Part shown: piece by piece, positions 43,619 to 55,260 of the stretch
How positions within the stretch are numbered: the stretch's first letter is position 1
Layout: each line of letters opens with the position of its first letter
Assembly (NCBI GenBank): GCA_023512835.1
Contig: CM042089.1
Span: forward strand, 17,658,562-17,722,561
DNA: 64,000 nucleotides
Source of the DNA: Taxillus chinensis
Taxonomy: Eukaryota; Streptophyta; Magnoliopsida; Santalales; Loranthaceae
Direction of reading: 5' to 3'
Notes under the pieces: model-generated
Databases searched by the model: none
What the model saw: only the letters and a program-made list of their open reading frames with translations
Told to the model about the DNA's origin: nothing
Translations under genes and position numbers: made by a program

Positions 43619-44530
43619 AACCATACTTTGATTCAACTCAGAGGGAGATAGTTGATTCCCTCTCTTTCACCATTGCATGATCATAATCGAAAGTTTAGCT
43701 ACGACTTTAAATAAAGCGCTGGTTGGGAGGCAACCCAATGTTTATTGCTATGTTTTATTTTATGTTATTTTCATTTATTTATTTTATTCAATAAATTTGT
43801 TTGCAAGCTAACCATTGTGCAGGAGACTTTGCTTCTTTCTTAACTAACCATTTGCAGGATGAGCAAATTATTGGGTCCTGAACTTGTGGAATTGTTTTTA
43901 AAGTCAAAGTCAAGGAGCAAGGAGCAAGTGAAGCCCAAAAGTGCTTGAAGATGGGCTCAAACAATTCACGTGCAAGACTTAAAGATGGTCCATAATGCAC
44001 AAGCAACAAAGTGGAGAAATTTGGGCCAGTTTGGGCCTGAACGTGAATTTGCACATGAATTGCCCAATTCATGTGCACCTCCTTTTGAGCTGTAACTTTC
44101 TGGAATGGTAGATGATGACCATGTGAATCACGTTTACTCTTGCACGCGAATTGCTAGCTGTCATATGGTGGCTCAAAAATGCAAAATACCAATTTTAGCC
44201 CTCCTAGAAGCTTCAAACAATTCACGTGCGAAGGGACTATTGCTTGCCACTCAAGGGGGACCCACCACCAAAGTTTGGGACGATTTCGACCGCACGCCAA
44301 TTCAACCAATTCACGTGCAAGGGCTATTTTGGTCGAACACTCTGAAAATTTAGGGGCACGTGTATCACGCCAATTGGAGCATCTTTCCTTCTGTACGCTA
44401 TATAAAAAGAGGCCATCTTCAAAGGCTTCCACACCAAAATCACTCCAGATCTGAGTATTAGAGAAACTCTGCTTTTTTGCTCTCTTGCTCTTCAGTTTTC
44501 TGCTCTTTGCTCTTTATTCTTATTTCAAAG
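43619..44530 (+). other. Post-pol spacer of Athila B
   Basis: It contains GGTTGGGAGGCAACCCAATG at 43721-43740, a conserved motif between pol and the third ORF of Athila-type elements (from memory). Downstream are repeated CACGTG or near-CACGTG sites (43970-44320) like those in the LTRs, a TATATAAAAA at about 44399-44408 and CT-rich leader sequence, possibly an internal promoter for the third ORF. Short frames here are not supported as genes. Confidence 0.65.
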
Positions 44531-45575
44531 ATGGTGCACACAAGGAGGACTGGCCAGGAGGAGGTGCACTCACCTAGTGCTGATAGCCAACCTGAAGAGG
44601 AGATACTCTTGGGGCATGCTCTTGATATGCAGGCTTTGGAGGCTTGTAGCCGTGGCTGGGCTAGAGAGGTGGCTCTTAAAATTCAAAATCTGGGCTTACA
44701 AAGGTTAGTATCTCTGCCCACCGACTATTTCCTACTCTGCCCTACAAGAATTTTATGCATCTATCTCTGTGAGTGAGGATGAACTAATAGGGGTTGTGCA
44801 AGGGGTTTATGTCAGAATTACCCCTGAAATTATTAGACATTGCTTTAACCTCCCTGCACCCAGTGATAGCCTTCCTCAGCTAAGCCTAGGAGAATTTGGT
44901 ACTGCATGTAACTATGCTAAAAAATTTCAAAGTCAAAGGCAGTATACCAAGAATGGTTTTGTTGGAAGATTTAGATGCCTAGCCTACCTGATAGGAAAAT
45001 GTTTATTGATCCAGACCAGTGGGATAGATAGTGTGCCTAAGCCACACCTGGAGTTGATGTATAGCATTGATCATATGCTAAATGTGGATTGGGCCACTAC
45101 CATTTTTAAATGGTGGAAGAAAAACTTATCAAAGCAGATAAATGGCAGATTTTTGTGTTTGATATTTCAAAGCATGCCTGCTTTGCATTTTTCCTCCATG
45201 GATAGCATCACTTTTCCTTCTCACTGGGTGTTAAAAGTATTGCATGCTGAAGGGGGTTTGGGGATTAGTACCAGAGGTCATTGGGCAACCAATGTTCCTC
45301 CTTCATCACAGCCCGCTAGGCACAGTGTTCATGTGGAGCGATCCACTGACTTTGCAAGGGAGACCTCTCCTCATTTGGATCAAAGGAAGCAAACTCTATA
45401 CAGACTCACTGCCATGTACATGCAGTTCAATGTACACAAAGAAGATATTTTCAATTTCTTTCAAGGCATTAGTGGGCAGGTGGTGAGCGAAGTGGAGGTC
45501 ATCAATTGGGCGATCACTAATGGGCACATCACTAGTGCCCAATTTGAAGAATTAATGGCCCTCATCTCCTGGTGA
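44531..45575 (+). pseudogene. Third ORF of B: plant-transposon-protein/PMD-like domain
   Basis: ATG 44531 starts MVHTRRTGQEEVHSPSADSQ. A one-base shift near 44730 leads to EFYASISVSEDELIGVVQGV, YVRITPEIIRHCFNLPAPSD, NGFVGRFRCLAYLIGKCLLI, then a helical region with KEDIFNFFQGISGQ. It ends at TGA 45573-45575. The ITPEII...FNLP and GRFRCLAYLIGKCLL blocks match those at 3-410 (ITPDVLHAALSLP, GHYRCMAVILSHCLL). Function is unknown; it occupies the env-like slot. Confidence 0.7.
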
Positions 45576-46330
45576 CCAACAAGCTACTTCACAACCTAGA
45601 ACCAGAGCATGGGAGGCCCCAGATGTAGCTGCTCATGCATCTCCTAGAGCATGGGAAGCCCCAGAAGCTCCTCCTACTGCATCTACCGAAGCTTGGAGGC
45701 AAGAAACACAGCAGCTCAGGGAGGCAAATGCCAGAACCCAGCATGAGGTGGAAGCCCTGAGGAAGGACAATAAAGAAGTCAAAGGCCTCCTAGGCAAAAT
45801 CTGGAAGGCCTTGAGCAAGAGGAAAGCATCAAAACGTTCTCCTATAGTGGAGATATCTGATGAAGAACCCTCTCCATCCCCTGAAGATTCTTATCCCGCA
45901 CAGGCAGATCCACCTCAACCAGAACCTTTAGCTCGGCCATCCTACTATCACCCAGAGGAGGCAAAGCCAGCAACAGGGTATTCACCCTTCCAGCCTCAAG
46001 AGGAGACAAAGCCAGTAGTAGGGTATTCACCCTTCCAGCCTTTTACTGATCCTGCATATTCTCAGGCTCTTGTGCCTGCTATACTAATTGTCTCTTGGGG
46101 TGCATACATGCCTGCTGAATCTGAAGATCTTCTTGGCCCTCCTATCCATTTAATCATTAATCCAGTTTTATCATCTGAGGAGAGCCAAGCAGCATTTGAA
46201 GAGTTCATCAATTCCACAGTTTAGAGGGCTCGCTTTATATGGGATAATGATATCTTCACCCCTTTTAGCCTAAAGAGGATCTCAGAGAATGAATATCTCT
46301 ACTGCGACGAGATAGACCTCTTCCGAAGAC
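45576..46330 (+). pseudogene. Third ORF of B: coiled-coil and Pro-rich linker
   Basis: Continuing after a frameshift: repeated RAWEAP units, a heptad-like QETQQLREANARTQHEVEAL coiled coil, basic KRKASKR, acidic VEISDEEPSPSPEDS and two GYSPFQP repeats, to TAG 46222. Then FIWDNDIFTPFSLKRISENE continues in frame to a TAG near 46340. Hydrophilic with no membrane segment, so it does not look like an envelope protein. Confidence 0.65.
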
Positions 46331-46331
46331 C

Positions 46332-46889
46332 ATGCGCTATGTAGTGGAGGCTGAGCCTCATACCTACCCATTAGCTCAGTTCACTTCCACCATGCTGTGC
46401 GAGATATTCAATCAACCCTTGTCCGAAGAGGTGTGGTGCCAACGCATCAATGGTGAGAATGAAGGGCACCACCCTTGGCATGGTATGCATGAGGTGCTGA
46501 TTCCAGTGCACATTGACCGCCACTATGTATTGGTCCGTTTGAATCTGGATGTAGGACATGCCGTGCTATATGACCCAAGCCAAGGCGAAGGGTTTGCCAG
46601 ACGGAAAAGACAGTTAGTGCATGGGTTCATCAAATGAATCAAAGCGGCGATGATCAAAGAAGGCTTATTGGCCGACAAGCTACCTCTTATTCACTGCAAC
46701 GAAATGGAAATTCCCCAACAGCCTGACCAATTCAGCTGTGGGATCTTTGCTTGCTACTACATGATGGCTATTCTGCAAGGGAAGGAAACTTGGGAAGTGC
46801 GCAGCGAGACATCGGTTGACTTTGTGGCTCAGGTGCGACGAATGGTGGCCAATGTCATCTACTACTACAGCTTGCCAACTGAGAGGTAA
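46332..46889 (+). pseudogene. Ulp1-like C48 cysteine peptidase domain of B
   Basis: In one frame: VLIPVHIDRHYVLVRLNLDV (catalytic His in DRHYVL, codon 46521), HAVLYDPSQGE (Asp, codon 46572) and EIPQQPDQFSCGIFACYYMM (oxyanion Gln and catalytic Cys, codon 46737-46739). This is the full His-Asp-Gln-Cys tetrad of Ulp1/SENP proteases, which remove SUMO-type modifiers. One TGA (46635-46637) lies between the Asp and Cys halves. The end is TAA-like context after SLPTER at 46889. It is the better preserved of the two Ulp1-like domains in the window. Confidence 0.82.
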
Positions 46890-48359
46890 GTGTTTTTTCC
46901 CTACTCCCTATTTTATGCCATGAGGACATAGCATATTTTAAGTGTGGTGTATGGGAGTGACTTGAGCCACTTGCTTGTCTTTTATGTTGTGATTGCATGT
47001 TTTATTTATAATTTAAAAAAAATGTTTTTAGTTGCATGATTGTTTGAGTTGTTTGCTTGTGGAGGCATGGATATTAAGTATGCAATTTTGGCTTAAAATT
47101 TATTTTTTTTATCCCACATTAGTATCATGTTGTGATAAGGGTGTTAAAGTAGTTAAAATGTGCTCTGAATTGGTTTAATCATGTCTTTATCTTTTGAATG
47201 ATATCACCATGTTTTTGGAGTTGAGTTTTGAATATTAGCTGAGCATGAAATGCTATGATAGACCTATGTAACCCTTAAAGTTGAGTGAAAAAGAAATGAA
47301 AAAATGAGAACAGTTTCTTTTTAGCCCTTGAGTGACATTTATGGTTTTTGGGTAATAGTTTAATAATTGCTACTCTTCTTGCATTCAACATTGGTTATTT
47401 AATGGTAGGAGTCAAGTAAGCATGTGATTACTTATTAGTGCTCAGTGTTTGGTGTGTGGAGTTAGGATGCAAGACCTTTAAGTCACTTTGACTTCCTATG
47501 TATCCTACTTTTTGTTTGCTGTGTTGTAAATATAAAAGGCTGTGATATAAAATGTGAAAAAGCCATCACTTAATTGGGAAATGGGATGTGAGACATCAAT
47601 GAATTTTTGTCTCTCCTTATGTAGCAAAAGGGCAAGGGGTTTGCATTAGAAAAATTAGTCTTATTTATGTGTTATGTGAGTAAAAAAAAAAAAAAGAGGG
47701 CTTCAGAATAAAAGCCACACTGGCTTGATGTTTATGTGTGATTGTTTAGATTTGTAGCCACATTGGCTCAGTTTTGTTTATTTGAGAGTGTTGAGCTCAA
47801 CCCTTAGCTCATGGTTTTGTTTTATCAGTTATTAGAATAGAGTGTGAGTTTATTGAGTTTAGACTAGCGTGTGAGTTCAAATAAAGTAGAATAGAGAGTG
47901 TGTTTTCTTTGATGAGCACAATAGGGAACTCTCATAATTGCTTAGCAAGTACTTAATTAATAGCTGATGGCGAGTGTAGAGATAGGGTTTTCCATCCATT
48001 GTTCATTGATAGGTATTGGGCTTGAGAATTATTATATTTGAGTGAGGCTGCTTATCCTTGGTAAGAACTTAAAGGGAAACTAGGTGCTATTTTATCATGG
48101 ATTGCTTGCTCATATCTGAAATTTAAGTGGTGATATTGCATGGTTGTTGGACAAGGGATATGGACATGAAAGAACTAAGTTATAACTCATTTTGATGTTT
48201 AAATTCCCATTTCATCATGATAGAGTTGCATGCTTAGGAAACCATGATTCTCCTTGATTGTTATTTTATTTTTCTTCCGTTTGACTGCGTATTTATTTTA
48301 TTTTTGCATGCTTGTATGTTTTTGCTTGAGGACAAGCAATGGTTCAAGTGTGGTGTATT
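46890..48359 (+). other. Long 3' non-coding region and PPT of Athila B
   Basis: No supported gene in 1.47 kb of T-rich sequence, including an A13 run near 47682. It ends with TGAGGACAAGCAATGGTTC...GTGTGGTGTATT, the conserved pre-LTR region of Athila/Tat elements, immediately before TGATAACG at 48360. Confidence 0.75.
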
Positions 48360-49859
48360 TGATAACGTGCATTTTATGCCGTTATTCTAGTGTTTATTTA
48401 GGATTTTTAAGAGCATGATTAGAGCCTTATTGCTTCATATATCATATATATTTGCTCTAACCCCTAGGAAGATGCTATGTGCAAATACATGCGCTTTTAA
48501 GCTGTTTTGGCAGATTTTGGAGCTCACTTTTGACATAGTAGATGACCTCAAACAATTGGCGTGCAAGAACAAAAGTTGCTTAGAATGATGTCCTCTACCT
48601 ACCACAGAAATTTCAGAGCATTTGGAGCTGCACGTGAATTCACTCATTTCACGTGCAAGCCTATTTTTGCCTCTCAGACCTCTACAGGATGCAAGGAAGC
48701 TTGGGGAGAAGTTTGAGCTAATTTGGAGCTGCACGTGAATTCACCATATCACGTGCAAATTAACGTGCAAAGATATTTTTGGACCGATCCTATCGTTTTT
48801 CCATGCTAATCATTTGTTTCTAAAGGCCCGTGTCCAAATTGTGGATGGAAGATAGAGATTTTAAAGTTTCGAGTGTTACTTATCAAAACTACGTCGTTTT
48901 GATAAATGGGCTAGGGTACACACCTCAAGGCCCATCCAACCTCTATAAATACAGCCTCCACGCCCCATCCTAGACCCCCCTACACGTTTTTAGAGAGAGA
49001 GAGAGGCTCCACGACTTGGAGGTTGCTCCTTGACCTAGGAGAGCAGTCGTCGCAGTAGCCGTCGCGGATTTTGGAGCCTGGATTTGAAGCTTTGTTGCGC
49101 GCGTGGATTAAAAGAAGATGTTTAGCTTTACTGCTATGGTTTTGCTTGTAATCATGCGTGAGTAGTTCTTATAATCTAGGGGAGCAATGTAGCCCCCTTG
49201 TTGCTTTCTTTGTGTTTATGAATATTGGGTTTGGATGATTGAGTTTTGCATGTTTTATGAATCTGTTCTTAATTTCTATCTTTGGATGTACACCTTGGTA
49301 TTCTTAGCCCTAGTCTGGGGCGGATTGAGATTCATAACTTATTTGTAATTGGTGTGATCATTATCCTTTTGCAAGTATGATTTATTGGCTTTGCATGTCT
49401 GTGTGTTTAGATGACCATTCTGGCATACAACTCTTAAAAGGACCTCAATGACCATTTGTTGTCCTTGGCTTATGTTTAGCATGTTTTCAATCAGACAACC
49501 CTAATACCATGAACCAGTAGAGATAACATGGGGTGGTGAAATTGTGACCCTAGATGCCTTTAATCCTTGAATCTTAATCCTAAAAATCAATTTGCTTTCT
49601 TTGTTTATTCAGAAAACCAAATAAAAATTAGATCTTTAGTTATAAAAAGAATTCATTTTTGCCAAGACATTGTTTTAAGCAAGATTAATTTGGTGATTTG
49701 AGTTAAAGCTAGATAACTTGGTAATCTCTATGGGATCGACCCCTTGCTTGTCGCTATTCTATTTAGCATTAGTTAAGGGAATTAATATTTTGAGAAGGGA
49801 TTTAAACGATAGTAGCTTAACCCTCACTTGGGTTTCGCTCACGAAATACCCTTTCGTCA
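48360..49859 (+). mobile_element. 3' LTR of Athila B
   Basis: It starts TGATAACGTGCATTTTATGCC and ends CCCTTTCGTCA, 1.5 kb. 48464-48900 is clearly homologous to the U3 of the Tekay LTRs (CCTAGGAAGATGCTATG, ACAGAAATTTCAGAGCATTT, CACGTGAATTCAC). GGGATCGACCCCTTGCTTGT near 49733 is typical of Athila LTR ends. Frame 48435-48734 (minus) is not a gene. Confidence 0.82.
48882..48951 (+). promoter_or_regulatory. Promoter of Athila B LTR: single ACGT palindrome and TATA
   Basis: One ATCAAAAC/GTTTTGAT palindrome at 48882-48903, TATAAATA at 48944-48951 and a short GA run at about 48992-49004. It has one palindrome against two in the Tekay LTRs. Confidence 0.65.
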
Positions 49860-50160
49860 GTTAGCGTTACCACCGCAGCTGAGTCGAGTGCACAACGTGT
49901 TTCATGTGTCCCAGTTGAGGAAGTACCATCCTGACCCCACTGATGTGATCGATTGGGGGACATTGGACATTGAGGATGACATGTCCGTTGTTGAGACCCC
50001 TATCCGTATCCTAGATTGGCGGGAGAAGCTTTTGCGTGGTCGTGCTATTCCTTTGGTTCGCGTGCTGTGGCAGCACCGTGGCATGGAGGGGGAGACATGG
50101 GAACGTGAGTCCGTGATGCGTGAGCAACACCCAGAGTTGTTCGAGGACGAACAATCTTAA
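49860..50160 (+). pseudogene. Integrase C-terminus and chromodomain-like end of element A
   Basis: LALPPQLSRVHNVFHVSQLRK and YHPDPTDVIDWGTLDIEDD are the GPY/F-type integrase end. PIRILDWREKLLRGRAIPLV and RVLWQHRGMEGETWERE form a chromodomain-like fold signature with aromatic Trp residues, ending FEDEQS. The chromodomain steers integration toward modified histones in chromoviruses. The open frame begins in the B LTR at 49828, so the visible start is an artefact of the insertion. Confidence 0.88.
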
Positions 50161-50403
50161 GGGTGGGTGGTGGCTGTAGTGATATGTTTTCTTGTGGCTC
50201 ATAATTTGGTGTATTTGTATTTCTACATGTAAACTGGTATTTTTATTGAGATGTGTTTTGAGATTGCAATGTGTTTGAGATGTCTTGTTGTGTTGTGTGA
50301 TCCATCTGGGCATTGTGGCTCGCTGTCTTCCAATTGGGCCGCATGTGTGTTTTCCTTGCATGTCGTTTCTTTTCGAGGACGAAAAGTCTTAAGGGGGAGA
50401 GGA
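50161..50403 (+). other. 3' untranslated region and PPT of element A
   Basis: Non-coding. It ends TTCGAGGACGAAAAGTCTT and AAGGGGGAGAGGA (50391-50403), the polypurine tract adjoining the 3' LTR. The same pair of motifs lies next to the LTRs of E and F on the other strand. Confidence 0.85.
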
Positions 50404-52298
50404 TATAATGACCCATGTGTAAGAAGTTAACCACAAACACCTTGGATGTTGGTGCACAAGTTTGAGGTAAGAGATGAGCCCAAGAGGGGACTTTTGGGAG
50501 GTGCATGTGACAAGTGATAACGTGCATTTTTGCCCTAGGAAGATGCTATGCATATGCAGGCGCTTTTAGGCTGTTTTGTCAGGTTTGGGGGATTTATTTT
50601 GACCTAGTAGATGGGCTCAGATGAATTGGCGTGCAGACCAAAAGATTCTTAGAATGATGTCTTCTATCTACCACAGAAGTTTCAGGCCAAACGGACGTGC
50701 ACGTGAATTGGACCCATTTGGCGTGCAAGGTTTTTATTGCATGGATGTCTTTTACATGATGCAAGGAGGCTTGGGGTAGAGTTTGAGTGCATTTGGAACT
50801 GCATGCCAATTGGGGAATTGGCGTTCAAATTGGCGTGCAAGCATGTTTTTGCATGGTTACCTTGGTTTTGTCATTCTGATCATCTTTTCCCAAAGGACCA
50901 TGTTGGAATTGTGAATATTTTGGTGTGTATGGATGTGGGAAGGTCATAGCTTGTTCCATCAAAACTACATCGTTTTGATGCTGGGATTCACTTAATCAAA
51001 ACTACGTCGTTTTGATGTTGTGTTGTCTATATAAGGAGGAGAAGCCCCTCTGTTTTAGGTTTAGGGTTTGTTGCTCCACCAGCCGTCGCAGAGAGAGAAA
51101 GAGAGAGAGGGAAGGAGAGCTCCTGGTTGCTGCCGGGCGTCTTGCGTGGGTGATCGGTGTCTCATGGGCGGTCAGCGTTCGGCGTGGGAACAGTATTGCG
51201 GTGTTGTTGCAGTTTACTTGAGGTAGGGGTTCTGTTCTTCCTAAATCCTCCTCTATTCTAGGGTTCTAGGGTAGATTATGGATTATATTTGTTTATATAT
51301 ATATATATATATGTAATCCATATAGGTGTGATCTCCTATATTGATGTTGGCCTTCAATGGCATTTTGGTCTGATTCTGTTGTTGTATGCTATACGTTCGA
51401 TGAAATGCCTGTGTGAATATAGTTGTGTGTATATGCCTATTACATGTTTGGTAATATGCCTGTGTGGCTGGACTTGTGATTTGGTGTATGTATGCATGCT
51501 AGGTGTTTGTTCTATTGCCTAAATGGCTGGGTTTGTGCACTTGTGAATGGGTGCACACCAAGTGTTTAGTTTTATGCTTAAGTGACAGTAGTGTGTGTTG
51601 TGTGCATGACTGTGGTATCTGGCCTGAAGAGGCGGTTAAATTACTTTGCCTGGGAGGCGGTTAAACCAGTGGCCTGAAGAGGCGGTTAAATCAGTGGCCT
51701 GAAGAGGCGGTTAAATTACTTGCTTGAGATGTGGTTAAATCAGTGGCCTGAAGAGGCGATTAAATTACTTGCTTGAGATGTGGTTTGTTAGCCAGTGTGG
51801 CTGGGGCTGGGGTTACGCCCGCTTGTGTGGAATGTTTTATTTTCTTTTTCCTAATACTGCCACGTCACTACACTTGTGCACATGCATGTAGCCGCTAGGA
51901 ACATGGGAAGGGTTGGGGAGACTAGATCCTTACTGAGCTGTGGTTGCTCACCCCTCCTACTGTGTTTGCTTGTTTTCCAGGGACTTACAGGCGTTAGGTG
52001 GATACACCAAGGTGGAAGACCATCTTCATTTTATTGTTCAGTTCAGTAATGTAATTTTATAATTTATGTAACCCCAAGGGGGGGGGGGAATGTAATAAGG
52101 GATTGAATTGTAGTATGGAACATGGTTGGTTTGTGACCCCTTTGATGTTTGAAATTAAATAAAGATAGGGCTTGTTTGTTTATTGTAATTGTTAGTTTTG
52201 CTCGTGTGGCATCCAGTAATCCAACCCCTTTACCCTCCGTGTGGGTGAACGGGGAGTCACGTACCGGTTTCCCCGGGTTGGAAATCCAGGGCGTGACA
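50404..52298 (+). mobile_element. 3' LTR of element A
   Basis: It starts TATAATGACCC (TG terminus changed to TA) and ends GGGCGTGACA, closely matching 24000-25853. Palindromes are at 50958-50979 (centre TACATC, ACGT lost) and 50995-51016, TATA 51027-51036, and an expanded GGCCTGAAGAGGCGG repeat block at 51618-51770. Target copy TTTGG follows at 52299-52303. Confidence 0.92.
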
Positions 52299-52303
52299 TT
52301 TGG

Positions 52304-53032
52304 GCACCAAAAGTGTAAACTGTTGTCTTTCAGGAGCATCTCTAGAATGCATTGCCAGATGACTTGAAGTTAAAGATCAATCAAAGCAAGTGGATCCTCG
52401 ATAGTGGATGCTCCGGACATATGACGGGTGATCAGACTCTACTTGTTGAAGTTAATGACAAACGAGGTCCATCTGTTTCATATGGTGACAACAGCAAAGG
52501 TAAGACTGTCGGGTATGGCACTTTAACCAACGGCTGTGTATCAATCACTAGAGTTGCACTAGTCGAAGGTTTGAAGCATAATTTGTTAAGTGTCAGTAAT
52601 TTATGTGACAAAGGATTTACTGTTTCCTTCATGTCCAACACCTGTATAGTAAGGGAAAACTTATCCGGAGATGTTAAGTTATCCGGATCAAGAGATGGGG
52701 ACATATACTCAGTGGTCTTAAGAAATAATTCTTTTGACCCTGTATGCTTCCTCACTAAAGCTTCAGATGAAGATAGTTGGCTATGGCACAAGCGATGTGC
52801 ACATTTAAACTTTAAGACCTTGTCTAAGTTAGCGTCACTTGATCTTGTCACTGGTCTACCTAAACACAAATACGCCAGAGATACTCTCTGTCGAGAATGC
52901 CAACTTGGCAAAGAGACCAAACATAGCTTCAAGAGCAAATCAGTTAATTCAATAACTGCTCCTCTACAACTTCTTCATATGGACCTCTGTGGTCCCATTT
53001 CTGTTCCTTCACTAGCTGGTGCGAGATATACC
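52304..53032 (+). pseudogene. Copia protease and GAG-pre-integrase of element D
   Basis: KINQSKWILDSGCSGHMTGD (DSG active site), VSYGDNSKGKTVGYGTLTNG, EGLKHNLLSVSNLCDKGFTV, then WLWHKRCAHLNFKTLSKLAS and CRECQLGKETKHSFKSKSVN (integrase zinc region), LLHMDLCGPIS (first catalytic Asp) to GARYT, where element E is inserted. No stop or shift from about 52352 to 53032, so this block is intact. Confidence 0.9.
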
Positions 53033-54119
53033 TGTCACGCCCCGGATTTCCAACCCGAGGAGACCGGAACGTGACCCTCCCTTTATCCGGGTTTGGACAA
53101 AGGGGTAGAATACAATATACACTTCACATTTCTTTTCAGAAACCAAAATCGTATAATTATTTAATTGAAACCACATGCCTTTATTATGTTTCAAACTTCA
53201 TTACAATATCTCCCATTGGGGTTACAATGCCTCAACAAAATTACATAATGCAAATAACACAAAACAAAGCCACAAAACAGAACTCTTCCACCTTGGTGTT
53301 CCCACCTAACGCTTATAGGTTCCTGCAAGAAAACACACCATAGTAGGAGGGGTGAGCATCCACAGCTCAGTAGGGATCATGTCTCCCCAACCCATCCCAT
53401 GCTCCTAGCATCTACATGCCATGTGTACAAGTGCAGTGTCATGTTACAATAATTCCAACAGACAATAACAAACCACACCAGTAGCCACAATTAACCACCA
53501 CACAAACCACAAGTGATTTAACCGCCTTTTCGGGCCAATGGTTTAACCGCCTCTCAGGCAAAGTAGTTTAACCGCCTCTTCAGGCCACTGGTTTAACCGC
53601 CTCTCAGGCAAAGTTGTTTAACCGCCTCTTCAGGCCAGATACCACAGTCAGGCACACAACATACACCACGGTCACTCAAGCATAAAACCAAACACTTGGT
53701 GTGCACCCGTTCACAAGTGCACAAACCCAACCATTCAGGCAATAGAACAAACACCCAGCATACATACATACACTAAATCACAAGTCCAGCCACACAGGCA
53801 TATTACCAAACACGTAATGGGCATATACACACAGCTATATTCACACAGGCGTTTCATCGAACATATAGCATGTAATCCACAGAATCACACCGAAATGCCA
53901 CTGAAGGCCAACATCCATATAGGAGATCACACCTATATGGATTACATATGTATATATATAAACAGATGTAGCCCAGAATCTGCCCTAGGACCCTAGGACA
54001 GAGGAGGATTTAGGAAGAACAGAACCCCTACCTTGTATGTTCTCCTGCTCCCGCTTCCACGCAAGACTCCGACCACCCACGCAAGACGCTCCGGCAGCAC
54101 CACCAGAAGCTCTCTTCCC

Positions 54120-54186
<67 letters not shown>

Positions 54187-54811
54187 CGATGGCTGGTGGA
54201 GCAACAAACCTTAAACCTAAAACAGAGGGGCTTCTCCTCCTTATATAGACAACACAACATCAAAACGACGTAGTTTTGATTAAGTGAATCCCAGCATCAA
54301 AACGACGTAGTTTTGATCACACAAGTTAGCACCTTTCCGCACCCATATAGGCCAAAATACTCGAATTTCAACATGGTCCTTTGGAGAAAGTTCATTAGAA
54401 TGTCAAAACCAAGGGAACCATGCAAAAATATGGTCGCACGCCAATTTGAACGTGAATTCCCCAATTCACGTGCAACTCCATATGCACTCCAAATGCTCTC
54501 AAACTTCACCCCTAGCCTCCTTGCATCATTTAGAAGACAACCACACTTGCATGTGAATTGGACTCATTTCACGTGCACCTCACATACACATCCGTTTGGC
54601 CTGAAACTTCTGTGGTAGATAGAGGACATCAATCTAAGCATCTTTCCTTTTGCACGTGAATTCATTTGAGCCCATTCACTAGGTCAAAATCTAGAAAAAC
54701 TACTGAGAAGGCAAAACTGTGACTAACTCGAGGTACGGGTCCTTACATGCACTAACATCCAAGGTGTTTGTTGTTGACTTCTTACACATGGATTACACAC
54801 GGGTCATTACA
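53033..54811 (-). mobile_element. 3' LTR of element E
   Basis: Plus-strand view: TGTCACGCCCCGGATTTCC to GGGTCATTACA. Palindromes at 54259-54280 and 54296-54317, TATA (reverse) 54239-54248, poly-C run 54117-54130 then CT run to 54184, repeat block 53513-53640. An F-type terminus (GTCCTTACA, ending 54749) lies 62 bp inside the outer A-type terminus. Confidence 0.9.
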
Positions 54812-55138
54812 TCCTCTCCCCCTTAAGACTTTTCGTCCTCGAAAAGAAATGACATACGAGGAAAACAAACACAAGCTACCCATTTGCCACCCGGCAAGCC
54901 ACAACACCCAAATGGGTCATACACCGCGCACAAAGACATAACAAAGACATAACAAGGTACCACCATAATCCACAACCACATGCATCACAATAATGCATAT
55001 AACACATATCCGCATGTCACAAATACACATCTCAAAACACATCACAATGATGAACACATGTCTAAAAGATAAAACAAATACACCAAGTCATACACAACTA
55101 ATACAAGAAAACACATCACAATCCCTTGGCCAACACCA

Positions 55139-55260
55139 CCAACAACCTCCCACTCTTAAGGTTGTTCGTCCTGAACAACGCCGGGTGTTGCTCACGCATC
55201 ATGGACTCACATTCCATGTCTCCTCTCCGCAGACGTGTCGGCCCCTAAAAGACAACACAC
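55139..55260 (-). pseudogene. Chromodomain-end remnant in E
   Basis: The minus strand shows ETW, then SMMREQHPALF, matching ESVMREQHPELFEDEQ at the end of A pol, with a one-base loss between. It is about 330 bp from the PPT, as in complete elements. Confidence 0.65.

Larger units (their letters stand above)
39606..49859 (+). mobile_element. Athila-like gypsy element B, 5'-truncated
   Basis: Gag end, protease, RT/RNase H, integrase, post-pol spacer, PMD plus Ulp1-like third ORF, long 3' non-coding region with PPT, and 3' LTR (48360-49859). There is no 5' LTR or PBS. It was inserted in the integrase of A (A resumes at 49860), and a later deletion removed its left end. FMDDFSVFGS, ITLRSGK and GGGAGGCAACCCA support the Athila lineage. 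Confidence 0.88.
24000..52298 (+). mobile_element. Tekay/Del-like chromovirus element A, itself interrupted twice
   Basis: Two similar LTRs (24000-25853 and 50404-52298), an iMet primer site, gag with two CCHC knuckles, protease, RT, RNase H, integrase and a chromodomain-like C-terminus, with PPT and a TTTGG target duplication. Insertions F (27473-37045) and B (39606-49859) extend it to 28.3 kb. The lineage is inferred from gag start MPPRRGTRAS, LTR length near 1.9 kb and the chromodomain. Confidence 0.92.

Noticed and set aside
44531..46224. Envelope-like (viral Env) interpretation of the third ORF of B
   Set aside because: No signal peptide, transmembrane segment or cleavage site is visible; the C48 tetrad and hydrophilic linker argue for a cytoplasmic or nuclear protein.
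51012..51221. Apparent host gene promoter and leader (TATATAAGG plus GA run) with a short ORF
   Set aside because: The segment is within the 3' LTR of element A and recurs in all related LTRs.
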